A stretch of 64,000 nucleotides of DNA from Pontibacter ummariensis (GCF_900188175.1 NZ_FZOQ01000013.1:62001-126000), one strand, 5' to 3'; shown: positions 1 through 10,100, counted from the stretch's first letter. Notes: a model not told the origin generated them from the letters alone. Numbers and translations are program-made.

Positions 1-276
1 GCTACGTTTTTTGCCGCCAAGGTATTTCACGACTTTAACCCAGACTCTAAGGCAAGGCCCTATGTTTGGGCTGCCGCGGCTGCCATTCCCGCCACGGTGG
101 GTTATCTGCGCCTGCGGGCAGGAAAGCACTTCCTGAGTGATAACCTGATCGGGTACGCCATAGGGACGGGCATCGGGATATTGGTACCTGAGTTGCACCG
201 GAAAGACAACCGCCTATCGGTTTTACCGGAGAACACGCCTCTGTATGACGGGGTAAAGGTTGCTTACAGCTTTTAA
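1..276 (+). CDS. PAP2-family phosphatase, C-terminal fragment
   Basis: The frame is open from base 1 to a TAA at 274-276, so this is the last 91 residues of a gene that begins outside the window. It contains the third phosphatase motif of the PAP2 / phosphatidic acid phosphatase superfamily: an Arg six residues before the His in RAGKHFLSD, with the Asp four residues after that His. This His is the catalytic nucleophile in known family members. A glycine-rich hydrophobic helix (NLIGYAIGTGIGILV) follows, as expected for the last membrane segment. The substrate (undecaprenyl pyrophosphate, phosphatidate or other) cannot be decided from the fragment. Confidence 0.8.
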   Translation, partial: ATFFAAKVFHDFNPDSKARPYVWAAAAAIPATVGYLRLRAGKHFLSDNLIGYAIGTGIGILVPELHRKDNRLSVLPENTPLYDGVKVAYSF

Positions 277-278
277 AC

Positions 279-309
279 AAAAAAGGCAGCTGAAACAGCT
301 GCCTTTTTT
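279..309. terminator. Bidirectional intrinsic terminator between PAP2 gene and susD
   Basis: The stem GGCAGCTG / CAGCTGCC has an AAA loop and is flanked by A6 and T6 runs. It can therefore end both the plus-strand PAP2 gene (stop at 276) and the minus-strand susD (stop at 330). Confidence 0.85.
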
Positions 310-329
310 GTTCTTTTATGATAGACCCC

Positions 330-1829
330 TTATGGATTCTGCACCATTTTAGGGTTCGCGTCCATTTCGGCCTGTGGAATCTGGTGGATGAACAGGTCTG
401 AGTTAGCTGGGGTAGTACCAACTTTAGCCGTATGGTTACCCTCTCTTACTAACGGCTTCTGCAAGCGCTTGATATCAAACAAGGCAAAGCCTTCCCCGTA
501 CAGCTCTTTTCTTCTCTCCACATAGATCTCCTCCAGAAGGGCACCTCCAACGTTAAGTGAAGGTAACACCAGAGCAGGATCGGTATAACGGCTGCGGCGC
601 AGCTCCAGCAACAGCTCCTGCGCTCCCAGGAAGTCACCCAGCTGTGCCTTGGCTTCTGCCTCGATCAACAGCATTTCAGCGGAGCGCATCAGCACGATAT
701 GCCCACCCAGGTCCACAAGGTCTTTGAACTTCGTGATCGTATAGCGATCAGAATTCCAAACCTTTACGCCCTCGTTGTTTGTAGTAAAGGCTTTGGCGTC
801 CTCCTGAAACTCACGACGGGCGTCTGCCTCGTCGAACAAGGCTACGAACTGATCGTTAGCACGCAGGTTGTTATACCCTCTACGGGTATATGTTCTGCTA
901 CCCGTTGCATTTACTGTATAACGGCCGTCGATAAAGGAGTAGAAAGAGGCGTAAGCATTATTCTGGTCAGCAGACTGCGGCAAGCCCCAGATCCACTCCC
1001 CATTGCTGTAGTTGTTGAAACCGGCTTTGTAAGTAGTGGCAGACATCAACGGATAGCCCTGACGAGCCTTTGCAGCAAACTCAGCTGCTTTATTCCATTG
1101 GCCCATCTCCAGGTACACGCGTGCCAGCAAGCCCTGCGCCACGTTCTTGTTGATGCGGCTCTTGCTTGGGCGTGAAGTTCCAAGTTTCTGCTCAGCATCC
1201 GTCAGGTCGGCCAGGATTTGGGTATACACCTGCTCCAGCGTTGCCCGCTCTTTGCCCTCTGTCTGAGGAGTAGCAGGGTCCAGCATCAACGGAACCGCAA
1301 GCGCGTTTTTGTCTTTCAGGTAAGTGTGCTGATAAACACGAGCCAGATTGAAGTAAGCAAATGCTCTAACCACCTTCGCCTCCGCCTCAAACCCGTCCTT
1401 CTCTACACTTGAAGCATCAGGCAAATTCTTGGCGTTTGCGATGATGTTGTTTGCGTTGGTGATCAGGTTATAGGAGTGCCCCCAGATGATACGGGTACCG
1501 CGGTATGTCGCCAACTTGTTATCCAGCTCGTACTGATAGATGAACCAGCTGTTGTTTGCCATCACGTCCTGCCCCATCACGTCGAAGGTCATCATGAGAG
1601 ACGGAACACCATAGCTATCGTGGCTTACGCCACCCTGGTTTACAGGGGCCTGGCGCATCAGGCGGATGATACCAGTCATAGCAGCCTCTATACCGCTCTT
1701 GGTGCTATAAGCCTGATCATAAGACACAGCGTTAGAAGGAACGGCCTCTAAGTAGTCTTTCTCACATGCTGTTAAGCTTAGCGTAGCACCAAGAATAGCT
1801 GCAGCAAATTTTATATTCTTAATTTTCAT
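330..1829 (-). CDS. RagB/SusD family nutrient-uptake outer-membrane lipoprotein (pair 1)
   Basis: This 499-residue surface lipoprotein captures substrate for the partner SusC channel encoded immediately upstream. The N-terminus starting MKIKNIKF carries a hydrophobic segment and a lipobox ending in LTAC, followed by EKDYLE, the usual mature start of this family. TPR-like helices fill the middle, and the C-terminus has the family ending IPQAEMDANPKMVQNP. An in-frame ATG at 1850 overlaps the susC stop as TAATG and would add seven residues (MVDFFKR). The start at 1829 is chosen because it gives a standard type II signal, but translational coupling through the upstream ATG is possible. The ligand is unknown. 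Confidence 0.93.
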   Translation of the reverse strand: MKIKNIKFAAAILGATLSLTACEKDYLEAVPSNAVSYDQAYSTKSGIEAAMTGIIRLMRQAPVNQGGVSHDSYGVPSLMMTFDVMGQDVMANNSWFIYQYELDNKLATYRGTRIIWGHSYNLITNANNIIANAKNLPDASSVEKDGFEAEAKVVRAFAYFNLARVYQHTYLKDKNALAVPLMLDPATPQTEGKERATLEQVYTQILADLTDAEQKLGTSRPSKSRINKNVAQGLLARVYLEMGQWNKAAEFAAKARQGYPLMSATTYKAGFNNYSNGEWIWGLPQSADQNNAYASFYSFIDGRYTVNATGSRTYTRRGYNNLRANDQFVALFDEADARREFQEDAKAFTTNNEGVKVWNSDRYTITKFKDLVDLGGHIVLMRSAEMLLIEAEAKAQLGDFLGAQELLLELRRSRYTDPALVLPSLNVGGALLEEIYVERRKELYGEGFALFDIKRLQKPLVREGNHTAKVGTTPANSDLFIHQIPQAEMDANPKMVQNP

Positions 1830-1849
1830 TCTTTTAAAAAAATCAACCA

Positions 1850-4800
1850 TTAAAGAGTTGCGCGTACACCTACAGAGAACGTTTTCTGTGCAGGGAAACG
1901 GCTGTTTGTAATACCATCAACAGCTTGCTCCGGGTCTAAGCCTGGAGTCTTGAACAGTGTCCAGAAGTTATCACCCTGTACAAACACGCGGGCGTTCTTC
2001 AGGCCAATTCGCTCCTGCAGACTCTGTGGTAAAGTGTAACCCAGCGTTACGTTGCGCAGACGTGCATAAGAAGCATCCACCAGGAACCTGGAAGACTGTG
2101 AGTTAGTGTTCAGGGTCTGTGCTGTACCTAATCTTGGCACGTCTGTCACATCACCTGGCTTCTGCCATCTGTCCAGAACATCTTCGCTCCAGCTAGTACC
2201 GGCTCTTTCACCGCCGTGCATCAAGTTGCTGTAGTCAGTGTTCAGGATCTTACCGCCAAGGCTGTAAGTGAAGAACACGCTCAGGTCAAAGTTCTTGTAC
2301 TGGAAGTTGTTTGTGATACCACCAGTCAGGTCAGGCAAGGCTGTCCCTACATAGTAGCGGGAAGCTTTGCTGTAGTCAGAAGTTGTTGTTCTTTCAGTTA
2401 CATTGCCATCCGCATCCTTCACATCGGTGTACCACAGGCTAAGACCTGTCTGCGGGTCTACGCCTGCAAAGTCCTGAATGTAGAAGTCGTAGATAGAATG
2501 GCCTACTTTCAGCTGCTTGGTTCCCTGCAGGATCGTTTCCTGCGGCAGTTTCGTCAGCTCGTTGTTATTATGCGCTGCGTTCACGTTCGCGTCCCAGGCA
2601 AAGTAGTCCCCTTCGATGATACGGGCGTTCACGTTTACTTCAACACCACTGTTTCTGATGGCACCTAAGTTGTCGAACACGGACGTAAAACCAGTTGAAG
2701 GAGAAAGCGGCTTGTTGAACAGCAGGTCCTCTGAAGTTCTGTCATAGTAGTCTAAGGACACGTCCACCTTGTTAAAGATCGTCGCATCAATACCTACGTT
2801 AAAGGCAGCTTGCTTTTCCCATGAAAGCGCCTGGTTCTCCAGTTTATCCAGGATGATACCAGGAGCGGATAAGTCGCTATAACCAGTCTGATACAAACCT
2901 CTGTAAGCATAGAAGTCAGCTCCACCTCCGGATGTTAACAGGCCTTCGTTACCGGAAGTACCATAGCTTGCACGGATCTTCGCATCGTTCACCCAAGGAA
3001 GGGCGTTCATGAAGTCTTCCTGAGTGATTCTGTAAGAACCACCGATTGAAAAGAAGTTACCCCAACGGTTATCCTCGTGGAAACGGGAAGAACCGTCACG
3101 ACGGAAGGATCCAGACAGGTAATACTTGTCCTGGAAGTTGTAATTGACCTGTCCCAGGAAGCTCATTAAAGAGCGTCTGTCAGACTGGCTGTTCAATGCG
3201 TTAATAGTAGAAGCGTTGTCCAACTCCGTTAAGCCCGGCAGGTTCAGGAAGCTGGTCTTCTGGCCATACAGGTAATCATACTTGTAGTTGAAAGCCTCGA
3301 AACCACCTAAGGCGTCCACCTGATGCTGTCCGAAAGACTTGCTATAGCTCAGGATGTGGTTGATGGTGTACTCCATGTAAGAGCTTCTCCACTGCGTACC
3401 ACGACCTCCTACACCAGCACCATCCCCGTAAAGCGGGTTATAGAACGTGAAGTCTTTGGTGTTATCTCCGTTAAGTGCGATTGTTGTCTTGTAGTTCAGG
3501 TTGAAAGGAAGCTTTACCTCCCCAAACGTGTTCAAGCTCCAGGTAAGCACATTGCGCTCCAGCATGTCCAGCTCGGTGGTACCTACCGGGTTGCTGTTGC
3601 CACCGTAAGGACGGGAAGTATTGAAGTCAAACTCTGTCGGGTTGTCAATAAACGTTCCGTCAGCGTTTCTTCTTCTGAAGATAGGATACACAGGCGCAAT
3701 GTTTCTTCCCCAGGACACAACGTTACGGAAAGCCGTACCGCTGGATGTTGGAGAGCTCTGATCTGTGTTGGCGATCAGGGCATTCACACCGAACTTGATC
3801 TTGTCCGTAACCTGCGAAGACAAGCGTAAGCGGGAAGTATAGCGCTTAAAGCCAGAAGTGATGAAAGCGCCTTCCTGATTCAGGTAGTTACCAGAGAAGT
3901 AATAGTTTGTCTTTTCGTTACCACCCTGGATACCGAAGTCATACTCCTGGCGGGTCGCTTGTCTGAAAAGGGCATCTTTCCAGTCATCCTCCCAGGCAGC
4001 GGTAAGCCCATTCTTCAACTTACCATTCAAGCCAACTGGCTCTGCATCGTTGTATGGGTTGTACTGCTGCCCGTTAGCTGAACCACCAGCTATGCGGCTA
4101 ACCACATTCTTGGTTGCGTACTCTTCCGGAGAAGCAAATTTGCCATTCCATTTGGTCGGGTCCGCCACAGCGTCATTGCGCAGCGCTTCCCATGTCAGTT
4201 CATAGTACTGGTCAGTGTTTACAGACTGATAATCTTTCACGGCAAAGTCAGAGATACCGTAAGTAGCGCCGAACGTGATGGATGGTTTCTTAGGGGCCTT
4301 GCCACCTTTAGTCGTGATCACTACCACACCGTTGGCGGCACGCGAACCGTACAGGGCGGCTGCACTAGCGTCCTTCAGAACGGTCATGGACTCGATGTCG
4401 TTCGGGTTGATCGCATTCAGATCGCCTGAGTAAGGAGCACCGTCCACAACATACAGTGGCGTAGAGGAAGAAGCCACAGAACCCACGCCACGGATACGGA
4501 TCTGACCTGTTGCTCCAGGCTGCCCGCTTGTCTGTACTACCTGCACACCTGGTGTTAAACCACCCAGTGCCTTGGTCACGTCGTTTGCCTGGATCTTCTC
4601 GATGGCCTCGGCTTTAACAGCAGACGCGGAGCCCGTAAAAGACTTTTGATCGGCCGTACCGTAAGCAACCACGATCACTTCGGATAAAGCTTTGCTGTCT
4701 TCAGCCAGCTTTACGTTGATAGTGCTTTTACCAGCAGTGCTGATCTCTTGGGGCACATAACCCAGGAATGAGTACAGGATTACTGCCTCTGCAGTAGGAA

Positions 4801-4993
4801 CACCAACAGAGTAGCTACCATCGGCACCGGTAAACGTCCCCACGGTAGTACCCTTCACTACCACGTTTACGCCAGGTAATGGCTGCCCACTACTAGCATC
4901 CGTAATTGTTCCTGTGATGGTTCGGTTTTGCGCCCAGGCTTGGCTTACAAGCGTTAGGAGCATCACCAAACCAATAAATAGAACTTTTCTCAT
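1850..4993 (-). CDS. SusC/RagA family TonB-linked outer-membrane transporter (pair 1)
   Basis: This 1047-residue TonB-dependent channel works with the following SusD. A signal peptide (MRKVLFIG to AWAQ) is followed by a carboxypeptidase-D-like regulatory domain (about residues 22-105, with SGQPLPGVNVVVKGT), a TonB plug (about 110-230, with IRIRGVGSV, PLYVVDG and ALYGSRAANGVVVITTK) and a large beta-barrel ending in F-S-V-G-V-R-A-T-L. The open frame extends 48 bases upstream to 5041. ATG 4993 is chosen because it begins the signal peptide and lies downstream of a good -7 box at 5039-5046. Its N-terminal 60 residues closely resemble the susC of pair 2 (10333 to 7187), suggesting duplication. No substrate can be assigned. 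Confidence 0.95.
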   Translation of the reverse strand: MRKVLFIGLVMLLTLVSQAWAQNRTITGTITDASSGQPLPGVNVVVKGTTVGTFTGADGSYSVGVPTAEAVILYSFLGYVPQEISTAGKSTINVKLAEDSKALSEVIVVAYGTADQKSFTGSASAVKAEAIEKIQANDVTKALGGLTPGVQVVQTSGQPGATGQIRIRGVGSVASSSTPLYVVDGAPYSGDLNAINPNDIESMTVLKDASAAALYGSRAANGVVVITTKGGKAPKKPSITFGATYGISDFAVKDYQSVNTDQYYELTWEALRNDAVADPTKWNGKFASPEEYATKNVVSRIAGGSANGQQYNPYNDAEPVGLNGKLKNGLTAAWEDDWKDALFRQATRQEYDFGIQGGNEKTNYYFSGNYLNQEGAFITSGFKRYTSRLRLSSQVTDKIKFGVNALIANTDQSSPTSSGTAFRNVVSWGRNIAPVYPIFRRRNADGTFIDNPTEFDFNTSRPYGGNSNPVGTTELDMLERNVLTWSLNTFGEVKLPFNLNYKTTIALNGDNTKDFTFYNPLYGDGAGVGGRGTQWRSSYMEYTINHILSYSKSFGQHQVDALGGFEAFNYKYDYLYGQKTSFLNLPGLTELDNASTINALNSQSDRRSLMSFLGQVNYNFQDKYYLSGSFRRDGSSRFHEDNRWGNFFSIGGSYRITQEDFMNALPWVNDAKIRASYGTSGNEGLLTSGGGADFYAYRGLYQTGYSDLSAPGIILDKLENQALSWEKQAAFNVGIDATIFNKVDVSLDYYDRTSEDLLFNKPLSPSTGFTSVFDNLGAIRNSGVEVNVNARIIEGDYFAWDANVNAAHNNNELTKLPQETILQGTKQLKVGHSIYDFYIQDFAGVDPQTGLSLWYTDVKDADGNVTERTTTSDYSKASRYYVGTALPDLTGGITNNFQYKNFDLSVFFTYSLGGKILNTDYSNLMHGGERAGTSWSEDVLDRWQKPGDVTDVPRLGTAQTLNTNSQSSRFLVDASYARLRNVTLGYTLPQSLQERIGLKNARVFVQGDNFWTLFKTPGLDPEQAVDGITNSRFPAQKTFSVGVRATL

Positions 4994-5038
4994 AAAGTTA
5001 AACAAGATTGGTTGGTAAATGTGTAGATTAATTGTGCC

Positions 5039-5069
5039 CAAATGTAAACCAATGTTACCACAATGTAAA
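5039..5069 (-). promoter_or_regulatory. Bacteroidota-type promoter for susC/susD pair 1
   Basis: Read on the minus strand, TTTA (5069-5066), 19 bases and TACATTTG (5046-5039) match the Bacteroidota TTTG-N(17-23)-TAnnTTTG pattern, with an exact -7 box. The start codon lies 46 bases downstream. The element is built from three near-tandem copies of a sequence like GGTTTACATT. Confidence 0.6.
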
Positions 5070-5385
5070 CAGGCAGCGAAAAAAAATAGCCTCTAAACGT
5101 TTTAAACCCACTTTACAAACAAACCCTCGCTCACCCCTTCTGATAACACCTTATGTACCAACACCTTACTTATTAGCATTAGAAAATTGTAATATTTGAC
5201 TAAGACCACTTTCACCTGGATCTATAGTTCAAAATTTGTGGCCACCAGCAAAGCCGATTCTTTATTTCACAGACTTATACACCCTGTGTTAAGGAAGCTA
5301 TCAGTAGCCCTTTCTTGGACATTCCCATTGTAGGCTCCCGCAGAATTTGGTAAAATGCGCACTACAGGGGGACTAAAAACATAAC

Positions 5386-5421
5386 AAAAAAGGCACACGA
5401 AGTATGTCTCTGCATGCCTTT
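5386..5421 (-). terminator. Hairpin with T6 on the minus strand and no obvious upstream gene
   Basis: AAAGGCA (5389-5395) pairs with TGCCTTT (5415-5421) across a 19-base loop. On the minus strand the stem is followed by a run of six T. The only minus-strand gene above it, susD of pair 2, already has its own strong terminator at 5642-5673. This is either a backup terminator or the end of an unannotated minus-strand transcript. Confidence 0.4.
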
Positions 5422-5447
5422 CCCTGTGGGTTCTCTCTGTACTTTAG
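5419..5447 (+). promoter_or_regulatory. Promoter-like element in front of the candidate ncRNA
   Basis: TTTC (5419-5422), 17 bases, then TACTTTAG (5440-5447), one mismatch each to the Bacteroidota -33 and -7 consensus. Transcription would start near 5453, just before the first base-paired segment at 5460. The match is moderate and could be chance. Confidence 0.3.
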
Positions 5448-5452
5448 GAGCA

Positions 5453-5673
5453 CTTAAGCGCTGCTTTCGTCTTGCTTTTGCTCAAAGGCTGGGGCCTCTT
5501 GCTCCCCACTCCGATAGACTAGGCATGACACATGTTGCCTTCTACCGATCAAATCGCAACCGCGTCTCAACTCCCGGGTCCTCGCCTTTGCCGGAAAAGC
5601 ACGCTTGGTGCAGAAGCAGCACCATTAGATGCACCAAATAGAAAAAGCCGCTCCATAGCATGGAGCGGCTTTC
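5453..5673 (+). ncRNA. Candidate structured non-coding RNA between two susCD pairs
   Basis: No convincing protein is present here. Three nested 7-bp helices can form a long interrupted rod: GCTGCTT 5460-5466 with 5614-5620, TGCTTTT 5473-5479 with 5595-5601, and CAAAGGC 5483-5489 with 5584-5590. The interior holds smaller hairpins (TGGGG/CCCCA at 5490-5508 and TAGA-AGGCA/TGCCT-TCTA around 5514-5544). A promoter-like element lies just upstream and a strong hairpin at the 3' end, giving a transcript of about 220 bases. The size and rod shape recall 6S-like RNAs, but I recognise no family. The helices also form on the complementary strand, so the strand is not certain. Confidence 0.35.
5642..5673. 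terminator. Intrinsic terminator downstream of susD pair 2
   Basis: AAAGCCGCTCCAT pairs with ATGGAGCGGCTTT across a 3-base loop. On the minus strand it is followed by TTTTTC, fitting the end of the susD stopping at 5708. On the plus strand a weaker T-rich tail follows, so it could also end the candidate RNA at 5453. Confidence 0.85.
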
Positions 5674-5707
5674 TGTTAATTTCTAACCAATTTACTATAA
5701 TTTAACC

Positions 5708-7168
5708 TTATGGGTTCTGATCTGCTGGAGCTAAAGCATCGTTTGCATCGATTTCGCTCTGCGGTATTCTCCATAACAGCGTTGGATCATCAATAGCTCT
5801 TTCAAATACTACAGCTAGAGCTGCTTGATGATTCCCATCACCATCAGGCCTTTTAATGTTTGTCTTAGTTCTCTTTAAGTCCAGAAGCGAGAAGCCTTCA
5901 CCCCACAGTTCAATTCTTCTTTGCAGGAGAATTTCGTTGATAAGGTCTGAGCCAGTTTGCGTTGCACTGTACGCTGGGTTTCTGGCCTGCACTAAAGCGT
6001 TCAATACTGTTTGCGCCTCGCCTTCATTTCCTAAACGGGCAAGTGCCTCTGCCTCTATCAGGTACATCTCGCTGGCACGCATTAAGATATAGTCAGCAGC
6101 CCAAGACCCTGCAACTGGCAGCGTAAACTTTGTCTGGTTATAGTCTGGCAGCTTTGCAGTTCCTGTTCCCGGAGTTATGAACACAGACTTTCTTACGTCT
6201 CCCGCAGGTATCTGATCATATAGCTCCTTTGTTATCTTTTTCTGCAGGCCTAGGCTAGCGTAGCTAACAACTTTGGCGTCGAAGTGAGAGAAAAAAGACG
6301 CGTAAATAGTAGACTGGTCATTAGGAATTTCCAATCCCCACATCCACTCGCTGTTTGCCTTTCCAAAACCTGCTGTATAAGCGGTTGCCGACATTGGGGC
6401 CAGTCCCTGGCGCGCTTCATTAGCTTTTGCAGCTGCTGTCGCGTAATCTTCCATTTGCAAAGCAACTCTTGCTCTTATGCCTTTTACGGCTGCAGCGTTG
6501 AGGTGGGAAATGTGCTTGCGGGTCTTTCCTGCCAGTAAAGTCTCGGCTTGTGTCAGGTCAGCCACAATCTGATCATACACCTCCTGTACAGTTGCTCTAG
6601 GCTTGCCTTCTGTCGTTGGCTCTGTGTACAAGGGCACAGCAGGGGCAGTTTCATGCCCTTTGTAGGTATGCTGCCACAGGTTTGCCAGATAGAAGTAAGA
6701 GTAAGCACGCAGCGCCAAAGCATTACCTTTAATGTACTCTTTGTCTGCCGGATTACCTGTCGCCTTGTCTACGTTGGCAATAATCCTGTTCGCGTTACTG
6801 ATCGTTCTATAATAGTATTCCCATGCCAGACCTGATCTTGAACCGTCTGTCGCGGATGCATAGGCAGACAGGTTATACTCGCCGGTAAACCAGTTGTACC
6901 CTCTGGTATGCAGCACAATGTCAGTACCCATCAGGTCCATCGTCAGGTCATGCGATTTCTGTCCGAAGTGTCCGTGGCTTCCGCCCATGCTGGTCCACAT
7001 GGATCGGAAAGTACCGTTCAGGGCTACGAAAGCACCATCAACCGTTTTGAAAACTTCGTCGCTGGCCACACTCTGCGTTGGGGCAGTCTCTAAGTAATCT
7101 TTTTCGCAGCTTGTTAGCATTAATACCGCTAATGCCAACGGGCTCAATTTTTTTAATATATTTTTCAT
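5708..7168 (-). CDS. RagB/SusD family nutrient-uptake outer-membrane lipoprotein (pair 2)
   Basis: This 486-residue SusD-type lipoprotein is the substrate-capture partner of the upstream susC. The signal peptide MKNILKKLSPLALAVLMLTSC ends in a lipobox (LTSC) followed by EKDYLETAP, almost identical to the mature start of the pair 1 SusD. The C-terminus has the family ending IPQSEIDANDALAPADQNP. Its start is 18 bases downstream of the susC stop, so the two are almost certainly co-transcribed. Resemblance to SusD 1 in the leader and mature N-terminus supports duplication of the whole pair. The ligand is unknown. Confidence 0.94.
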   Translation of the reverse strand: MKNILKKLSPLALAVLMLTSCEKDYLETAPTQSVASDEVFKTVDGAFVALNGTFRSMWTSMGGSHGHFGQKSHDLTMDLMGTDIVLHTRGYNWFTGEYNLSAYASATDGSRSGLAWEYYYRTISNANRIIANVDKATGNPADKEYIKGNALALRAYSYFYLANLWQHTYKGHETAPAVPLYTEPTTEGKPRATVQEVYDQIVADLTQAETLLAGKTRKHISHLNAAAVKGIRARVALQMEDYATAAAKANEARQGLAPMSATAYTAGFGKANSEWMWGLEIPNDQSTIYASFFSHFDAKVVSYASLGLQKKITKELYDQIPAGDVRKSVFITPGTGTAKLPDYNQTKFTLPVAGSWAADYILMRASEMYLIEAEALARLGNEGEAQTVLNALVQARNPAYSATQTGSDLINEILLQRRIELWGEGFSLLDLKRTKTNIKRPDGDGNHQAALAVVFERAIDDPTLLWRIPQSEIDANDALAPADQNP

Positions 7169-7186
7169 TTTGAAATCAAATCTAAA

Positions 7187-10100
7187 TTAGAAGTTGGCAT
7201 TAAGACCTACAGTGGCAGTACGGTAGATTGGGTAAGTATAATCTGATGTACCGTTGAAGCTTCTCTGTGGGTCCATTCCCTCATTTTTCGTCAGGATTAC
7301 GGCGTTGTCAACTGCACCGAATACTCGCAGTGTAGCGCCACCCAACTTGCCAGTAAGCGACTTAGGAAGGGTATAGCCTATGTTGATGTTCTTTACAGTT
7401 AGGTAAGAAGCATCGAACAACCACCTTGTAGAAGCTCCGTCCTGACCAGAAATGCCGTTCTGCAGTCTTGGCGTCTTGCCGTCACCTGGGTTCTCTTCGC
7501 TCTGCCATCTGTTCAGGATGTCCTTGCTCCAGTGTGTACCGTAAGAACCTCTGTGCATCAGGTTAGCATAGTTAGCGTCGTAGAACTTGCCACCGCTCTG
7601 GAATGTAAGCAACACAGACAGGTCAAGGCCTTTGTAACGGAACGCGTTTGTAACACCACCAACCAGTTTCGGAATAGCTGACCCATGGTAGTAGTAAGTG
7701 CCTTCGTTGTACACGTTAGTTGTCGTGCGCTCACCAGTTGGTTCTCCGTCTGCATCCAGCACGTCTTTGTAGTACAGGGCATCACCGTTGGCAGGGTCTA
7801 CGCCAGCGTACTCACGCAGCCAGAAGTCATAAACAGAGTGTCCTACCATCAGCTTCTTCGTGCCATTCACGATTTCTTCCTGTGGCAGCTTTGTGATCTT
7901 GTTCTTGTAGCTAGTCAGGTTCAGGTCTACTCTCCAGTCGAAGTCAGATGTTGAGATAGCATTGTAGCCCAACTGAGCTTCCCATCCATAGTTCTTCATG
8001 GTACCTACGTTATCCCAGATCGACTTTATACCAGTAGATGTTGGCAATGGCACCTCGAACAGCAGGTTGTCAGAAGTTCTCTCAAAGTACTCGATTGTAC
8101 CCTGCACTTTATTGAACAGGCTGAAGTCAGCACCTACGTTGAAGGAAGCGTTTTTCTCCCACTGCAGGTTTGTGTTAGGCAGTGAAGAAACGATAGAACC
8201 AGGAGCATTCACGTTGTTCCAGCCCAGGCCATAAAGTCCTTGCCACGCATAGTAGTTTTCAACGTCCTCGTTACCCTGCTCGCCGTAGCTACCTTTCAGT
8301 TTCAGTTCATCTACCCACTCAGCGTTGAAGAAGTTCTCTTCAGAGATTCTCCAGCCAGCGCCTATTGAGTAGAAGTTACCCCAGCGAGAGTCTGTAAAGA
8401 AACGTGAAGAACCGTCTCTTCTGAAGCTACCAGATAACAGGTACTTGTCTGCGAAGCTGTAGCTTACTTGCGAAAAGAAGCCTTCCAGCTTATGCTCGTC
8501 TGTGTACGAAGTGGATGCACCTGCTGTAGCAGCCGGCGCTAACTCAGACGTACCAGGGAATGGGAATCCTGTACGGGTTGCTGACATGAATCTGCTCTCC
8601 AGAGAGTAATTCTCATGACCGGCCAATGCACTGATAGAGTGTGAGCCAAACTGCTTGTTCCAAGACAACACCTGGTTAAAGGTGTAAGAAATCTGGCGTG
8701 TATCAGACTTTGTAGAGCGACCTGCTACGTTAGCAGCATCACCAAACAGCGAGTTCTGGAAAGTAGTACCAAGACCGTTGTAGTAGTTACCACCAAGTGT
8801 CGTCTTGAACGTAAAGTTCTTCAGGAATTTAGCTTCCAGGTAAGCGTTTGCTGTTGCTTCGCTTCTTCTTGTAGAACGCTCATCCAGGCCTAAAGAGCCT
8901 AACAGGTTAGAGTTACCGGCATAAGGTCTTGAACCCATTTGGCCAGGGACACCCCAGTCAAGTGCTCTCTCTCCTGTAGCAGGGTCAATTACAAAGGCAC
9001 CTTCGCCATCACGCTGCCATACTGGGTAAATTGGGCCCATGTATCTGGAGAAGTAGAAAGGGTTTGCTGTAGCAGTACCATCCGCAAAGTTACCGTTAGA
9101 GTTAGACAAGGTAGCAGAAATGTTCATGCCTGCTTTTACAGCTTTGCTAACAGCAGTATTCAGTTTTACACGGCTATTGAAACGGTCGTAGTCAGAGAAC
9201 TTAGCAATACCGTCCTCATTGATGTAGCCTGCAGAGATATAATAGTCGCTGTTTTCAGCTCCACCGGAGATGCTTACGTTCAGGTCGTTTCTTGTTGCAT
9301 CCTGGAACAGTACGTCAGACCAGTTGTCCTCGTACAGCAGACGGGCACTTGGGTTCAGTTTGCCAGTAGCCGGATCAATTACCTGGTCACCTGCAACGTT
9401 GAAAGGGTTATAAACAAGGCCGTTTGGTCCTGCAATGTTTTTAGAGGCGGCAGCAGCAGCTTCGGCTGGCGTGTAAGGCAGTTTCGTAGCAGGGTTTGTA
9501 GACGCCGCGTAAGAGTTACGCATCGCTTCCCACATCAACTCGTAGTACTCCTGAGAGTTTACTCGGTCATATTCTGGAATACCACGCTCAGAAACACCTT
9601 TTCTGAAGTTAACTGCTACTCTTGGCTTGCCTTTACCACCTTTTTTAGTGGTGATCATGATCACGCCGTTAGCGGCACGCGCACCGTAAAGAGCTGAGGC
9701 AGCGGCATCTTTCAATACAGTAACAGCCTCGATGTCGTCTGTAGAGATAGAAGAGTACGTTCCGTCAAATGGCACACCGTCCACCACGTAAAGCGGGTCG
9801 CTGCTGGCATTGATCGAGCCGATACCACGGATACGCACAGATGCACTAGAACCTGGGGCTCCACCACCGTTTGTAGTCTGCAGGCCTGGTACCAAACCCT
9901 CCAGCACACGTGTAACTGAAGTTACCTGCTGCTTTTGGATAGCAGAACTAGAGATGGTAGCCTCAGAACCTGTAAAAGCTGTTTTAGCTACAGAACCGTA
10001 AGGCACTTGCACCACAACCTCTGAAAGCTGCTCACTATTAACGCCAAGCGCTACGTTTACAGTGCTTGCGCTTCCGATAGCCTGCTCCTTTGTTTCATAT

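Noticed and set aside
3323-3829. Long open frames opposite the susC genes (also 8939-9697)
   Set aside because: They lie antisense inside clear SusC coding sequence, and their translations show no domains; they are by-products of codon bias.
5414-5641. Short plus-strand open frame of 75 codons in the susCD gap
   Set aside because: The translation lacks coding character and the same bases form nested helices, so an RNA element explains them better.
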